From NCBI RefSeq assembly GCF_030053425.1, contig NZ_JASGBI010000001.1, positions 595,001 to 659,000 of the forward strand: a stretch of DNA of 64,000 nucleotides, written 5' to 3'. A program made the position numbers and the translations under genes. How positions within the stretch are numbered: the first letter of the stretch is position 1; the number at the start of each line of letters is the position of its first letter. The notes under the pieces were generated by a model. It did no database searches, was not told where the DNA came from, and saw nothing but the letters and a program-made list of their open reading frames with translations. Shown here one piece after another: positions 30,085 to 39,773 of this stretch. This DNA is from Lysobacter stagni. GTDB taxonomy: Bacteria > Pseudomonadota > Gammaproteobacteria > Xanthomonadales > Xanthomonadaceae.

Positions 30085-30376
30085 CGACTTCTCTCCCTCA
30101 AAGTGATGGAACAGCGAAACGACCGCCGCAGCCCCTGATCTGCGGCGTCCTAACGTTGTAAACAATTCGTAAAGACGCCACAAGCGGCAAAGAGTCACGT
30201 CGACTTCTGGCACGGTTCGAAATCGCGATTTCGCCGACGTTCGGCGCCCCAGGTGGGCCTGAAGCCGCTATTTCCGTGAAGATCATGTGAAGATCTGCGG
30301 CCCGCCCACGAATCCGGGGCCCACGTCGGGCCTGTCACCGCGTTCGGAAGCGCGCCAGGCCGCGCGCGACGAAGCG

Positions 30377-31177
30377 TCAGCCGCCGATGACCAGGCTGGA
30401 ACCGACCAGCACGAGGAATCCCGCGAACACGCGCTTCAGCGTGTCTCCGTGGAGGCGATGCGCCAACCGCATGCCATAAGGCGCTGCGAGTACGGACGCC
30501 GCGGCGACGCCGATCGCGGCGGGCAGATAGATGTAGCCGAGGGCATGGTGCGGCAGCGCACCTGCCGGTGCATGAAGCGCATAGCCCACCGCGCTGGCGA
30601 TGCCGATCGCCACGCCGCAAGCGGATGACGTACCCACCGCCCGTACCGGTACGACGCCCCGCCACACCAGAAGCGGCACCGTCATGCTGCCGCCGCCGAT
30701 GCCGACCACCGCCGATACCGCGCCGATGCCCAGCCCTGCCGCGACCATGGGCGCGCCCGTCGGTGCGGGCACGGCCTCGCCCGCCTTCGCACGCGTGCCT
30801 CCGAACGTGAGCTGCGCGGCGGCGATGAAGCAGTAGCCCGCGACGATCCAGCGCAGGAGGTTGTCGTCCACGCGCACCGCGATGCCGCTGCCAAGCCAGC
30901 CGCCGATCAGCAGACCGGGCACCATCCAGGCCACCGTCGGCCACAGCACGCTGCCGCGTGAGGCGTGCGCACGCGCGGAGGCAGCCGCCGTCAGCACGAT
31001 GCTCGCCAGCGAGCTGGCCAGCGCGGCATGCATCGCGGCTTCTTGTGGGATCCCCAGCGTCGGCAGCAGCCATGCCAGTGCGGCCACCAGGACCAGACCA
31101 CCGCCCACGCCGAGCAGACCGGCCAGCACACCTGCCACCGCACCCAGCAGGAGGAACACAAGCACTGCACCGATCAT
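30377..31177 (-). CDS. TauE/SafE-family sulfite or organosulfur exporter-like permease
   Basis: Inner-membrane protein of 266 residues with about eight hydrophobic segments. The family pattern is duplicated: GVLAGLLGVGGGLVLVAAL in the first half and GIGAVSAVVGIGGGSMTVPLL in the second. Members export sulfite, sulfoacetate or related anions, but the substrate is not encoded in visible motifs. AAGGAG lies six bases before ATG 31177, which supports this start over an upstream one at 31258. It is divergent from the lytic transglycosylase gene. Confidence 0.9.
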   Translation of the reverse strand: MIGAVLVFLLLGAVAGVLAGLLGVGGGLVLVAALAWLLPTLGIPQEAAMHAALASSLASIVLTAAASARAHASRGSVLWPTVAWMVPGLLIGGWLGSGIAVRVDDNLLRWIVAGYCFIAAAQLTFGGTRAKAGEAVPAPTGAPMVAAGLGIGAVSAVVGIGGGSMTVPLLVWRGVVPVRAVGTSSACGVAIGIASAVGYALHAPAGALPHHALGYIYLPAAIGVAAASVLAAPYGMRLAHRLHGDTLKRVFAGFLVLVGSSLVIGG

Positions 31178-31281
31178 CCGGATCTCCTTGCGAAGCAATG
31201 CGAACTTGTCGCCGAACGTTGCCTGAGCGTGACGCATGCGTGGAGACGGTTGCTTCACGACGCTGGGCTATAGTCCCGCCA

Positions 31282-33345
31282 ATGGTCCCCCGCCCATTCA
31301 TCATCGTACTCGTTGCGTGCTGCGTGGCTGTTGCCGCATCTGCCTGTGCGCAGAGCAGCGCAGCCGGTCCTGCCGTGCCCATTCCACCCTTGCCCAGGCC
31401 ACTGGCCGACAGCAAGCTGCCCCGCGTTCGTGCCGCGCTGGAAGACGCCGAACTCGGCCGATTCGATGCCGCGCAGTACCGCGACCTTGCGGAGCACCCG
31501 CTGCTGCCATGGATCGAGTACGCCGCACTGCGGCGCGATATCGACACGGTGGCGCCCGAGCGCGCGCAGGCATTCCTGACGCGCTGGCGCGGCCAGGCCG
31601 CCGCCGCGACGTTCCGCGATGCCTGGATCGCCGCTTCCGCCCGACGCAAGGACTGGCCGTCGGTGCTCGCCGCGTGGGACCCGCAGATCAAGAGCGTCGC
31701 ACTTCGCTGCAGCGAACTGGACGCGCGCCAGCAACTCGGACGCGCCGATGCGCAGTGGACGCGCGATGCCCAGGCGATCTGGCGCAGCACCGGCAAGTCG
31801 CTGCCGGATGCCTGCGACAGCCCGATGGCGGCGCTGTCGGCACAGGGCGGGCTGACGCCGGACCTGCGATGGGAACGCATCGACCTGGGCGCGGCCGAAT
31901 GGCAGCCCGGCGTGATGCGCGTCGCCGCGCGCGGCCTGCCTGCCGACCAGGCAACACTGGCCAACGACTACGCGTCCTTCGTCGACTCACCCAACGAACG
32001 CGCCCTCACCTGGCCAAAGACCGACCGCAGCCGCGAAATCGCTTCGCACGGGCTGGCGAAGCTGGGCAAGTCCTCGCCCTCTTCCGCCGAGGCGATGCTG
32101 CCGCGGTTCGCCGACGCGCTCGGGCTGAGCGAGGCCCAGCGCGGTCGCGTGCTGTACCAGGTCGCGCTGTGGACGGTGGCCTCCTACGAACCCGAATCGG
32201 CGCGCCGACTCAACGCGGTGCCTGCATCCGCCTTCGACGAACGCCTGCACGAGTGGCGCGTGCGCGAGGCGATGTCGCGTTCGGACTGGCCCGCCGCGCG
32301 ATCGGCCATCGAGAAGATGGGAACCAAGCAGCGCGGCGAATCGCGCTGGACCTACTTTGCCGCGCGCCTGGACGAACTCGCCGGCCGCAAGACCGACGCC
32401 GATCGCCAGTACCGCGAGGCCGCGAACAAGCCCGAGTTCCACGGTTTCCTCGCCGCCGACCGGCTCGGGCGTCCGTATGCCTTGTGCCCGTGGCTGCCGG
32501 AAACGCCGAAGGCCGCGCAGCAGGCCATCGCGCGCGATCCCGCGATGGTCCGCGCCATGGCACTGTTCCAGATCGAACGCACCGGCTGGGCGGCGCGCGA
32601 ATGGGATGACGCGCTCACGCGCTTCAACGACGAGCAGCGGCGGATCGCGGTGGAAGTGGCACAGGGCAATGGATGGTTCGACCGCGCGGTGTTCGCGCTG
32701 GGTCGCAGCCCCGACGAACTCCGCCTGTATGGACTGCGCTTTCCCCTGCACCACGAGGCGACCATCCGCCGGGAAGCCGAGCGCAACCGGCTCGATCCGG
32801 CGTGGGTGGCCGCCGAGATCCGCGCCGAAAGCGTGTTCTATCCGCGTGCGCGCTCCAGCGCGGATGCGATGGGCCTGATGCAGGTACTACCCGCAACGGG
32901 CGCCGGCGTGGCCTCGCGGCTTGGCCTACCGTGGGCCGGCTCGGACAGCCTGTTCGATCCGGATATCAACATCGCCATCGGCACGGCCTACCTGCGCGAG
33001 CTGATGGACAAGTACGGCGGCCTGCCCTACCAGGTGATCGCCGGCTACAACGCGGGCCCGTCGCCGCTGAGTCGCTGGCAATCGCAGCGCGCCGGCATGG
33101 ACCCGGACTTCTGGATCGAGACGATCAGCTACAAGGAAACGCGCGAGTACGTCGCGCGCGTGCTGGCCTTCAGCGTCCTCTACGACTGGCGCCTCAACGG
33201 CGACGCATTGGCCGTGAGCGACCGCATGCGCGGCCGCCTCGATGGACCGCGCAAGCGGTTCGAATGCCCCACGCCCGCCGCCACGCCGACTGCACCGCCC
33301 GCAACGACCGTCGGCAGCCGACCGCGTTCGCGATCACAGCGCTGA
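31282..33345 (+). CDS. slt: Soluble lytic murein transglycosylase
   Basis: 687-residue periplasmic enzyme that cleaves peptidoglycan glycan strands with formation of 1,6-anhydromuramic acid. A signal peptide is followed by a long helical superhelix (residues about 40-490) and a C-terminal lysozyme-like domain. Catalytic Glu516 lies in AEIRAES, with MGLMQVLPATG and GYNAGPSPLSRW as the family motifs. Length fits Slt70-type enzymes. There is no convincing ribosome site before ATG 31282; the signal peptide justifies the start. Confidence 0.93.
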   Translation: MVPRPFIIVLVACCVAVAASACAQSSAAGPAVPIPPLPRPLADSKLPRVRAALEDAELGRFDAAQYRDLAEHPLLPWIEYAALRRDIDTVAPERAQAFLTRWRGQAAAATFRDAWIAASARRKDWPSVLAAWDPQIKSVALRCSELDARQQLGRADAQWTRDAQAIWRSTGKSLPDACDSPMAALSAQGGLTPDLRWERIDLGAAEWQPGVMRVAARGLPADQATLANDYASFVDSPNERALTWPKTDRSREIASHGLAKLGKSSPSSAEAMLPRFADALGLSEAQRGRVLYQVALWTVASYEPESARRLNAVPASAFDERLHEWRVREAMSRSDWPAARSAIEKMGTKQRGESRWTYFAARLDELAGRKTDADRQYREAANKPEFHGFLAADRLGRPYALCPWLPETPKAAQQAIARDPAMVRAMALFQIERTGWAAREWDDALTRFNDEQRRIAVEVAQGNGWFDRAVFALGRSPDELRLYGLRFPLHHEATIRREAERNRLDPAWVAAEIRAESVFYPRARSSADAMGLMQVLPATGAGVASRLGLPWAGSDSLFDPDINIAIGTAYLRELMDKYGGLPYQVIAGYNAGPSPLSRWQSQRAGMDPDFWIETISYKETREYVARVLAFSVLYDWRLNGDALAVSDRMRGRLDGPRKRFECPTPAATPTAPPATTVGSRPRSRSQR

Positions 33346-33371
33346 ATTCGACGCTCGCCTACACTGGGGCG

Positions 33372-34268
33372 ATGGCAAATCGGCACGTAGTGGTCCTCGG
33401 TGGTACCGGCTTCGTCGGCCGGCATCTGGTCGCGCGCCTGCTGGAGGGCGGCGATCGCGTCACCGTGCTCAGTCGCGGCGTCGATCCGAGCAAGCGCGGA
33501 TTGAAGCCCCGTGGCGCCAGCCTGATCGAGGGCGACGTCGGCGATGCGAACTTCCTGGCCGCAGTGCTGGACGACGCCGATGCGGCGATCAACCTGACGG
33601 GCATCCTCAACGAGAAGGGCGACCGCGGCGATGGCTTCGAACGGGTGTTCGTCGGCATCACCTCATCGCTGATCGAGGCGATGGAGCGCATGGGCGTGCG
33701 CCGCCTGCTGCAGATGAGCGCGCTCAACGCCGGTCGCGGCGAGAGCCACTACCTGCAGGCGCGCGGTCGCGCCGAACAACGCGTGCGTGCAAGCGGGCTG
33801 GACTGGACCCTTTTCCGCCCCTCGGTGATCGCCGGACCGGGCGATGGTCTGTTCTGCCGGTTCGACCAGCTGCTGCGCATGGCACCGGTGCTGCCCATCG
33901 GTCGCGCGGACGCGAAGTTCCAGCCCGTCTGGGTGGGCGACGTGGTCGATGCCTTCGTGCGTGCGCTCGACGAGCCGCGCAGCATCCGTGAAACCTACGA
34001 CCTGGTCGGCCCGGACGTGATGACGCTGGCCCAGATCGTGCGCGTGGCCGCGCGTGCGCGGGGCCGCCATCGCGCGGTCATCGGGTTGCCGCTGGCGCTC
34101 GGGCGCCTTCAGGCGAATGTCGGCGAATGGCTGCCCGGCAAACCGATCAGTCGCGACAACTGGCGCTCGCTGCAACTGGACTCGGTGAGCTTCGAGGACG
34201 GGCTGCGCCGGCTGGGCATTCCAGCGACACCGGTGGAACCCAAGGTCGCGCAGTTCCTGAACGGCTGA
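33372..34268 (+). CDS. NAD(P)-binding short-chain dehydrogenase, complex I NDUFA9-like
   Basis: 298-residue atypical SDR with the dinucleotide-binding motif GGTGFVGRHL at the N terminus and conserved GDVGD, NLTGI and LRPSVIAGPGD-type segments. Bacterial members are annotated as complex I NDUFA9-like or quinone-linked proteins, but a catalytic Tyr-x-x-x-Lys is replaced by the context YLQARGRAEQ, so a role other than classical reduction is possible. It starts 26 bases after the transglycosylase on the same strand. Confidence 0.82.
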   Translation: MANRHVVVLGGTGFVGRHLVARLLEGGDRVTVLSRGVDPSKRGLKPRGASLIEGDVGDANFLAAVLDDADAAINLTGILNEKGDRGDGFERVFVGITSSLIEAMERMGVRRLLQMSALNAGRGESHYLQARGRAEQRVRASGLDWTLFRPSVIAGPGDGLFCRFDQLLRMAPVLPIGRADAKFQPVWVGDVVDAFVRALDEPRSIRETYDLVGPDVMTLAQIVRVAARARGRHRAVIGLPLALGRLQANVGEWLPGKPISRDNWRSLQLDSVSFEDGLRRLGIPATPVEPKVAQFLNG

Positions 34269-34345
34269 CGGCACCCGCGCGCGCGCCGTACTTCCGATAC
34301 GCTTGGGGTCCCCCGGGCCCTGCCCATCGATAGGACGCTCGCACC

Positions 34346-34645
34346 ATGTCGATCACGTCGTTGCTCGCTGCCGCCTTTGTCGGACTGGCCGTTGGCCAGG
34401 TCGCGCCGCCTACTGCAACCCCGCCGGCCGCGCCCAGCGCCAGCAGTCCGATGACCAGCGACGTGGCCGCAGAAGCCGTCCATTCGACCGACGACGACGA
34501 CAAGATGGTGTGCCGCCGCGTGCGCAAGACGGGCAGCAACATGCTGGTCAACGACTGTCGCACCGTGGGCCAGCGCCGCAAGGAGATGGAAGACGTGCAG
34601 CAGGCGCTGCGCAACCGCCCGCCGGATCCGACCAAGGGCAACTGA
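34346..34645 (+). CDS. Small secreted protein with two cysteines
   Basis: 99-residue protein of unknown function. A short hydrophobic N terminus (LLAAAFVGLAVGQ) is followed by an Ala/Pro-rich stretch, then an acidic DDDD and a basic C-terminal half with MVCRRVRKTGS and NDCRT, which could form a disulfide. Similar small periplasmic proteins occur in xanthomonads and sphingomonads. The hydrophobic leader and the flanking genes on the same strand support it as a real gene. Confidence 0.7.
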   Translation: MSITSLLAAAFVGLAVGQVAPPTATPPAAPSASSPMTSDVAAEAVHSTDDDDKMVCRRVRKTGSNMLVNDCRTVGQRRKEMEDVQQALRNRPPDPTKGN

Positions 34646-34748
34646 TCGCGGCATCGCGCGGCATGGACGGTGGGCCAACGCTTCCGTCCATGCACCGGTG
34701 GCGGGCCGCCCGCTAAGATCGGAGCCCGCATCCGACCGGGAGTCGCCC

Positions 34749-35126
34749 ATGGGTCTGTTCGACACGCTGCTCGGCCACGCCGCCGAGAAATCCATCGACA
34801 AGCTCGCGGCGGATTTGGCGCCGCTGCTCGCGCCAGGCGAAAGCCTGCAGCGCGCGTTCGGCCTGATCCGCGACCTCATCGTCTTCACCGACCGCCGCAT
34901 GATCCTGGTCAACAAACAGGGCATGACCGGCAGCAAGGTCGAGTACCTCAGCGTTCCCTATCGAAGCATCGTGATGTTCTCGGTGGAAACGGCCGGGCAT
35001 TTCGATCTGGAAGCCGAACTGCGCGTGTGGGTGTCCGGCCAGCCCGCGCCGATCTCGCGCTCGCTTGGCCGAGACAGCGGCGCGCAGGAGATCGTCGCCC
35101 TGCTCGCGCAGCACTCTCCGCGCTGA
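34749..35126 (+). CDS. Bacterial PH-domain protein
   Basis: 125-residue cytoplasmic protein with one bacterial pleckstrin-homology-like domain (YvbH/bPH type): [22 protein letters not shown] followed by [18 protein letters not shown]. The role of these domains is poorly known. GGGAG lies just upstream of ATG 34749. It ends ten bases before cca, so the two are probably co-transcribed. Confidence 0.85.
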   Translation: MGLFDTLLGHAAEKSIDKLAADLAPLLAPGESLQRAFGLIRDLIVFTDRRMILVNKQGMTGSKVEYLSVPYRSIVMFSVETAGHFDLEAELRVWVSGQPAPISRSLGRDSGAQEIVALLAQHSPR

Positions 35127-35136
35127 GGTCGAAAGC

Positions 35137-36360
35137 ATGAGGCGCTATCTCGTCGGCGGCGCGGTCCGCGACCGTTTGCTGGGCCTGCCGGCGGGCGATC
35201 GCGACTGGGTGGTCGTGGGCGAAACGCAGGCGTCTATGGAAGCGGCGGGCTTCCGCGCCGTGGGCCGCGACTTTCCGGTGTTCCTCGACCGCGACGGCGA
35301 AGAGCACGCGCTTGCGCGCACCGAACGCAAGAGCGGACGGGGTTATCGAGGCTTCGTCGTCGACGCTGATCCTTCAGTAACGCTGGAGGAAGACCTGCAG
35401 CGGCGCGACTTCACCATCAACGCGATCGCGCAGGACGAAGCGGGCGACATCATCGACCCCTGCGGCGGCGTGCGCGACATCCAGGCGCGCGTACTGCGCC
35501 ATGTCGGTCCCGCGTTTGCGGAAGATCCGCTGCGCGTGCTGCGCGCCGCGCGGTTCATGGCGCGCTTCGCCGCGATCGGATTCACCGTCGCGCCCGAGAC
35601 GATGGCGCTCATGCGCGAAATGGCCGCCTCCGGCGAACTGTCCACGCTGACGCCCGAACGCGTGTGGCAGGAGTTGCGTCGCGCGCTGGCCAGTGCCGCG
35701 CCATCGGCATTTCTGCGCACGCTGCACGAAGCCGGAGCGCTCGGCGTGGTGCTTCCGGAAGTGGAAGCCCTCTACGGCGTGCCGCAACGCGCGGAGTTCC
35801 ACCCCGAGGTGGACACGGGCGTGCACGTCGAACTGGTGTGCGACATGGCCGCGAAGCTGGCGCCGGGCGACGATCTGATCGGCTTCGCCGCGCTCACGCA
35901 CGACCTGGGCAAGGCACTCACGCCCGCACATGTGCTGCCCAAGCACCTGGGCCATGAGCACGCTGGCCTGGCGCCGCTGCGTGCGCTGTGTGACCGGCTC
36001 AAGGTGCCGACCGAGCATCGACAGCTGGCCGAAGCGGTATGCCGCGAGCACCTCAACGTGCATCGCTTCGACGAGCTGCGCGCCAGCACCGTGTTCGAAC
36101 TGCTCGCGCGCTGCGACGGGTTCCGCAAGCCGGCACGCATCGCGCAGCTGGCCATCGCCTGCGAAGCCGACAAGCGCGGACGCGCCGGCCGCGAGGACGA
36201 ACCCTATCCGCAGGGGCGCGCGCTGTGTGCCGCCTTGGACGCGGCGATGGCGGTGCGCGCGGACGATGTGGCGCGCGGCCTGTCCGGCCCGGAGGTAGGC
36301 GAAGCGATCCGGCGTGCGCGCATCGCGGCGATCGCGCAGGCGACGGGCAAGAAACCGTAG
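35137..36360 (+). CDS. cca: CCA tRNA nucleotidyltransferase (class II, with HD domain)
   Basis: Adds or repairs the 3'-CCA of tRNA without a template. The 407-residue protein has the family start [20 protein letters not shown] with catalytic Asp21 and Asp23, the [10 protein letters not shown] motif and the nucleotide-selecting [12 protein letters not shown] helix. The C-terminal half has an HD domain (HDLGK), so it may also have phosphatase/phosphodiesterase activity as in E. coli. The ATG at 35137 gives the canonical N terminus. Confidence 0.96.
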   Translation: MRRYLVGGAVRDRLLGLPAGDRDWVVVGETQASMEAAGFRAVGRDFPVFLDRDGEEHALARTERKSGRGYRGFVVDADPSVTLEEDLQRRDFTINAIAQDEAGDIIDPCGGVRDIQARVLRHVGPAFAEDPLRVLRAARFMARFAAIGFTVAPETMALMREMAASGELSTLTPERVWQELRRALASAAPSAFLRTLHEAGALGVVLPEVEALYGVPQRAEFHPEVDTGVHVELVCDMAAKLAPGDDLIGFAALTHDLGKALTPAHVLPKHLGHEHAGLAPLRALCDRLKVPTEHRQLAEAVCREHLNVHRFDELRASTVFELLARCDGFRKPARIAQLAIACEADKRGRAGREDEPYPQGRALCAALDAAMAVRADDVARGLSGPEVGEAIRRARIAAIAQATGKKP

Positions 36361-36376
36361 GACGCGGAAAAAGCAA

Positions 36377-36572
36377 CGCCGGACGACCTTCCCCGTCGTC
36401 CGGCGCGTCTCCCCCCTGCAGGTGCGCGCACGATATCCGAATGAAGGCGACGTCGACGGTGCGGCAGGTCACAGGACCTCGCGCATCGACGTTGCCTCAT
36501 CCGGCCATAGCGCCCAACCGTGAACGCCATCGCACGACCTGCAACGGCGCCGGACGGATGACGTCCGGCGCC
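36377..36572. terminator. Two hairpins between convergent cca and TonB receptor genes
   Basis: The first has 11-base arms (CGCCGGACGAC and complement) at 36377-36405. The second has 10-base arms (GGCGCCGGAC and complement) at 36546-36572. Neither is followed by a T run, so they are probably weak or Rho-assisted terminators. The 140 bases between them hold no credible gene. Confidence 0.55.
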
Positions 36573-36582
36573 TTGTAGCGAC

Positions 36583-39213
36583 TCAGAACTCGTACGACGC
36601 CTTCACGTACCACTCGCCGCCGTTGAAACCGAACGGCGAGGACAACGGGTACTGCGCGCCGAGGAAGTTGAGCGTGCTGTTGGTTTCCTTGTCGGGGTAG
36701 TTGTCGAAGATGTTGTTGCCGCCGACCGTGATATGCAGCTTGTCCTGGTACAGGCTGAAGGTCACCGCCAGGTCGAACAGCCACTCCGAGCCGAACTCGC
36801 CCTTCTCGCCGAAGGTGAAGTCTTCCCAGCTGTCGTAGTAGTTCGCACGGGCGGTGAAGTTCATATTCCAAGGCGAACGCCAGTCGAAGGTGAGCACGCT
36901 GCGGTTGTTCGGCAGCTGGTTCTCCAGGTCGGCCACGCGCTCTGCGTCGATGACCGGCGCGCCGGTGCCCGGAACGGTCGCGACCTTGTCCACTTCCTGC
37001 TTGTTGTAGCTGTGGCGGAAGTCAAACACGCCCGAGCCCCAGGCACCGAAATCGGAGCGGTAGGTGGCCACCAGGTCCACGCCCTGCACCGTGCTGTCGA
37101 AGCCGTTGACGAAGTACGACACCTGGCCCAGCAACTCCGCACCCGGCACGCCGGCATCGATCAACGCCTGCTGTTCCGGCGAACCGGGCTCGATGGTGAT
37201 GGTTTGCAGCGCGATGCGGTCATCGACTTCGATGTTGTAGTAGTCGAGGGTCATGCTGAAGGCATCGGTCGGCGTCCACACCATGCCCGCCGAATAGGCG
37301 AAGGATTCCTCCGCATTCAGCGGCTGCGCGCCCAGTGCGATCGCAGCGGGGCTGTTCACCGGGAACGTGCCCAGCGGCACCAGCGCGCCGCTGGAGTCGG
37401 CCGTGGTCGTCACGTCCAGCGTGTTGAGCTGGCCCGGCGTCGGCGTGCGGAAGCCGGTGTTGACGGTGGCGCGCATCGCGAACGCATCGGTGAACGCAAA
37501 GCGCGTGGAGGCCTTCCAGTCGAACGTGCTGTCGAACGCGGAGGAATCCTCGTAGCGGCCGGCCACACCCACGGTCCAGCGTTCGACCACATCGGTTTCC
37601 ACGTCGATGTACGCCCCGCGGCTGTACTGGCTGAAGTTGCCGGTCGCTTCAGGCGAGTCGCCCTGGAAACCATCCGAACCGATGCCGAACAGCACGCCGG
37701 TCGGGCCGTTCGCCCACGAGGCCGGATCGCCGGCGGCGATCTTGTAGGTCTCCTCGCGCCACTCGGCGCCGAAAGCGACGTTCACTGGCGTGGCGAACAC
37801 GTTGTTCTGCCACGGGTAGACGAAGTCGGCATTGGCGCCGCGTTCGAGCTGGGTGAGGTTGCCCGGCTTGAAGCGCGTCGGGCTCAGGCGACCCAGGCTG
37901 GGATTGATCGAGTTGGTCATGGTGTAGACCATCTGGTTCTCACCCTGACGCAGGCTCACGTCCCAGCGCAGGCCCGCACCGGTTTCACCCTTCGCACCGA
38001 ACACGCCTTCGTAGTCTTCGATCGTCGCGCCGAAAGTAGGCGTGTAACCGCCCGGGAACAGCGTGTAGATCGGGTTGAGGGCGATGAAGCCCGACGGGCT
38101 GGTCGCATCGGCGGTGAGGAAATCGGCCGGGTTCAGGCCCTGCGCACGGATGTTGTCGACGATGGACTGCTCGACCGCATCGGCGGCGCCGTCGCCATCG
38201 CTGTCCACGAACAGCGTGCCGCGCGGCCCCACGCCCGGCACGCCCACCGGCGTGCGGTAGAAGAAGCTCGACTCGTACTCGGTATCGGCGTAACTGCCGA
38301 AGCCGTACAGGCTGACGGCATCGTTGAGCGGGTACTCCGCGTTGAAGAACGTGCGCAGGCCTTCGCCGTCGGGATCGCCCCAGCGCTGGCCCAGGCCTTC
38401 GAACGGAACCAGGTTGCTGCCGACGAATGCACCGACCTGCGCCGCGTCCGCGCGCGGGATGCCGCGCGAGGTGTGGTCGCTGTCGAAGTACTCGAAGGTC
38501 ATGTTGAAGAAGCCACCGTCGCTCAGCGGGGTGCCGAAGTTGACCGAGCTGCGCCACTTGTCGCCGTCGCCCTCGTAGGTCGAACCGTACTGGCCATCGA
38601 TGCGGACGCCATCGTCGTAGTCGTTGAGCAGCACGTTGATGACGCCGGCGATGGCATCGGAACCGTACTGCGCGGACGAACCGTCGCGCAGCACTTCCAC
38701 GCGCTGGATCGCGGCGGACGGGATCAGGCTGTAGTCGACCGCCTGCGAACCCTGGTTGACCGTGCCAAAGGGCTCGACCTGCAGGTTCACGAGTGCGGAA
38801 CGGTGCCGGCGCTTGCCGTTGATCAGCACCAGCGTCTGGTCGGGCGGCAGGTTGCGCAGGTTGGCGGGACGGACGAAGGCCGTGCCGTCGGCGATCGGAA
38901 AGCGCTGTGTGTTGAACGACGGCGCGATGTTGGCCAGCTGATCGGTGAAGTCGGCCGAGGCCTGCTTCTCCAGATCGGCGGGGCGGAAGACGTCGACGGG
39001 CGACAGCGACTGCGTCGGCGAACGGCCCTGGACGCGGGTGCCGGTGACGACCAGTTTGTCGAGCTCCACCGGGTCCTGTCGCGCGGCGGGCGCCGACGGA
39101 GCCGGGGGCTGGGACGGGGCCTGCGGGCCGTCCTGGGCCAGGACCGGCAGGGCGGTGGAAATGAGAGCGGCAGCGACGGCCAAAGTCAGACGATTGCGGG
39201 TTACGGCAAGCAT
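36583..39213 (-). CDS. TonB-dependent receptor with calcium-binding-like loop
   Basis: 876-residue outer-membrane receptor, signal peptide ending VLA-Q, followed by an Ala/Pro-rich stretch and the plug ([52 protein letters not shown]). The barrel ends EWYVKASYEF. A loop in the first half reads VDSDGDGAADAVE, matching the DxDxDG calcium-loop pattern. AAGGA precedes the ATG. The AT-richer leader 39214-39356 should hold its promoter. The ligand is unknown. Confidence 0.92.
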   Translation of the reverse strand: MLAVTRNRLTLAVAAALISTALPVLAQDGPQAPSQPPAPSAPAARQDPVELDKLVVTGTRVQGRSPTQSLSPVDVFRPADLEKQASADFTDQLANIAPSFNTQRFPIADGTAFVRPANLRNLPPDQTLVLINGKRRHRSALVNLQVEPFGTVNQGSQAVDYSLIPSAAIQRVEVLRDGSSAQYGSDAIAGVINVLLNDYDDGVRIDGQYGSTYEGDGDKWRSSVNFGTPLSDGGFFNMTFEYFDSDHTSRGIPRADAAQVGAFVGSNLVPFEGLGQRWGDPDGEGLRTFFNAEYPLNDAVSLYGFGSYADTEYESSFFYRTPVGVPGVGPRGTLFVDSDGDGAADAVEQSIVDNIRAQGLNPADFLTADATSPSGFIALNPIYTLFPGGYTPTFGATIEDYEGVFGAKGETGAGLRWDVSLRQGENQMVYTMTNSINPSLGRLSPTRFKPGNLTQLERGANADFVYPWQNNVFATPVNVAFGAEWREETYKIAAGDPASWANGPTGVLFGIGSDGFQGDSPEATGNFSQYSRGAYIDVETDVVERWTVGVAGRYEDSSAFDSTFDWKASTRFAFTDAFAMRATVNTGFRTPTPGQLNTLDVTTTADSSGALVPLGTFPVNSPAAIALGAQPLNAEESFAYSAGMVWTPTDAFSMTLDYYNIEVDDRIALQTITIEPGSPEQQALIDAGVPGAELLGQVSYFVNGFDSTVQGVDLVATYRSDFGAWGSGVFDFRHSYNKQEVDKVATVPGTGAPVIDAERVADLENQLPNNRSVLTFDWRSPWNMNFTARANYYDSWEDFTFGEKGEFGSEWLFDLAVTFSLYQDKLHITVGGNNIFDNYPDKETNSTLNFLGAQYPLSSPFGFNGGEWYVKASYEF

Positions 39214-39356
39214 GGCGTTTTCCTTGCTCAGGGTGGGCGGACTCCCCCTGTCGAGCCCGACGCCGAGCTTTAACCAAGCTTTAACCTTTGCGCAATACCT
39301 ACGGTCGCTTTTCCTAATCTGGCTTTATGGTTAATTTTTGGCCAATCTCCCGCTTC

Positions 39357-39773
39357 TCACCGGGTGACGCGACGATCCAGCCATTCCAGGGCCAGTGCCG
39401 CGGGGGTCGGCCCGAGCACCAGCCCACCGAGGGCTCCAAGCGCATTGGCCAGCGCGTCGGCGGAATCCGCCTGCCGCGACACCGTCAGCGCGCCCTGCGC
39501 GAACTCCAGCCCGATGCCCAGCCCGATCAGCCCGGCGACGGCGACCGACTGCGCCCGTCGCCCCTGGAACAGCATCACCGCGTACGCGGCGAGGATCAGA
39601 TAGGCCAGGAAATGCTCGACCTTGTCCACGCCATCGAACGGGGCCGGCGGCAGGTCCTGCGCCGACACCAGCGAGGTGGCGACCACCGCGCCGATCATCA
39701 GCAGCCAGATCCCCAGCCACAGCCAGGGACGCCGGAAATCGCGCAGCCAGGGGCGCACGGGGGCGGCGCTCAC
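39357..39773 (-). CDS. VanZ-like family membrane protein
   Basis: 138-residue membrane protein with about four segments. It has the VanZ-family core DKVEHFLAYLILAAYA and the later GLEFAQG...ADALANALGA. VanZ-like proteins have been tied to teicoplanin tolerance in enterococci, but in Gram-negatives the role is unknown. It starts with GTG 39773, which overlaps the stop of the MidA-like gene (GTGA), so it is translated from the same mRNA. Confidence 0.85.
   Translation of the reverse strand: MSAAPVRPWLRDFRRPWLWLGIWLLMIGAVVATSLVSAQDLPPAPFDGVDKVEHFLAYLILAAYAVMLFQGRRAQSVAVAGLIGLGIGLEFAQGALTVSRQADSADALANALGALGGLVLGPTPAALALEWLDRRVTR

Noticed and set aside
36733..39273. Antisense open frame of about 846 codons opposite the third TonB receptor
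   Set aside because: Shadow of a real gene; the translation has no recognisable family.
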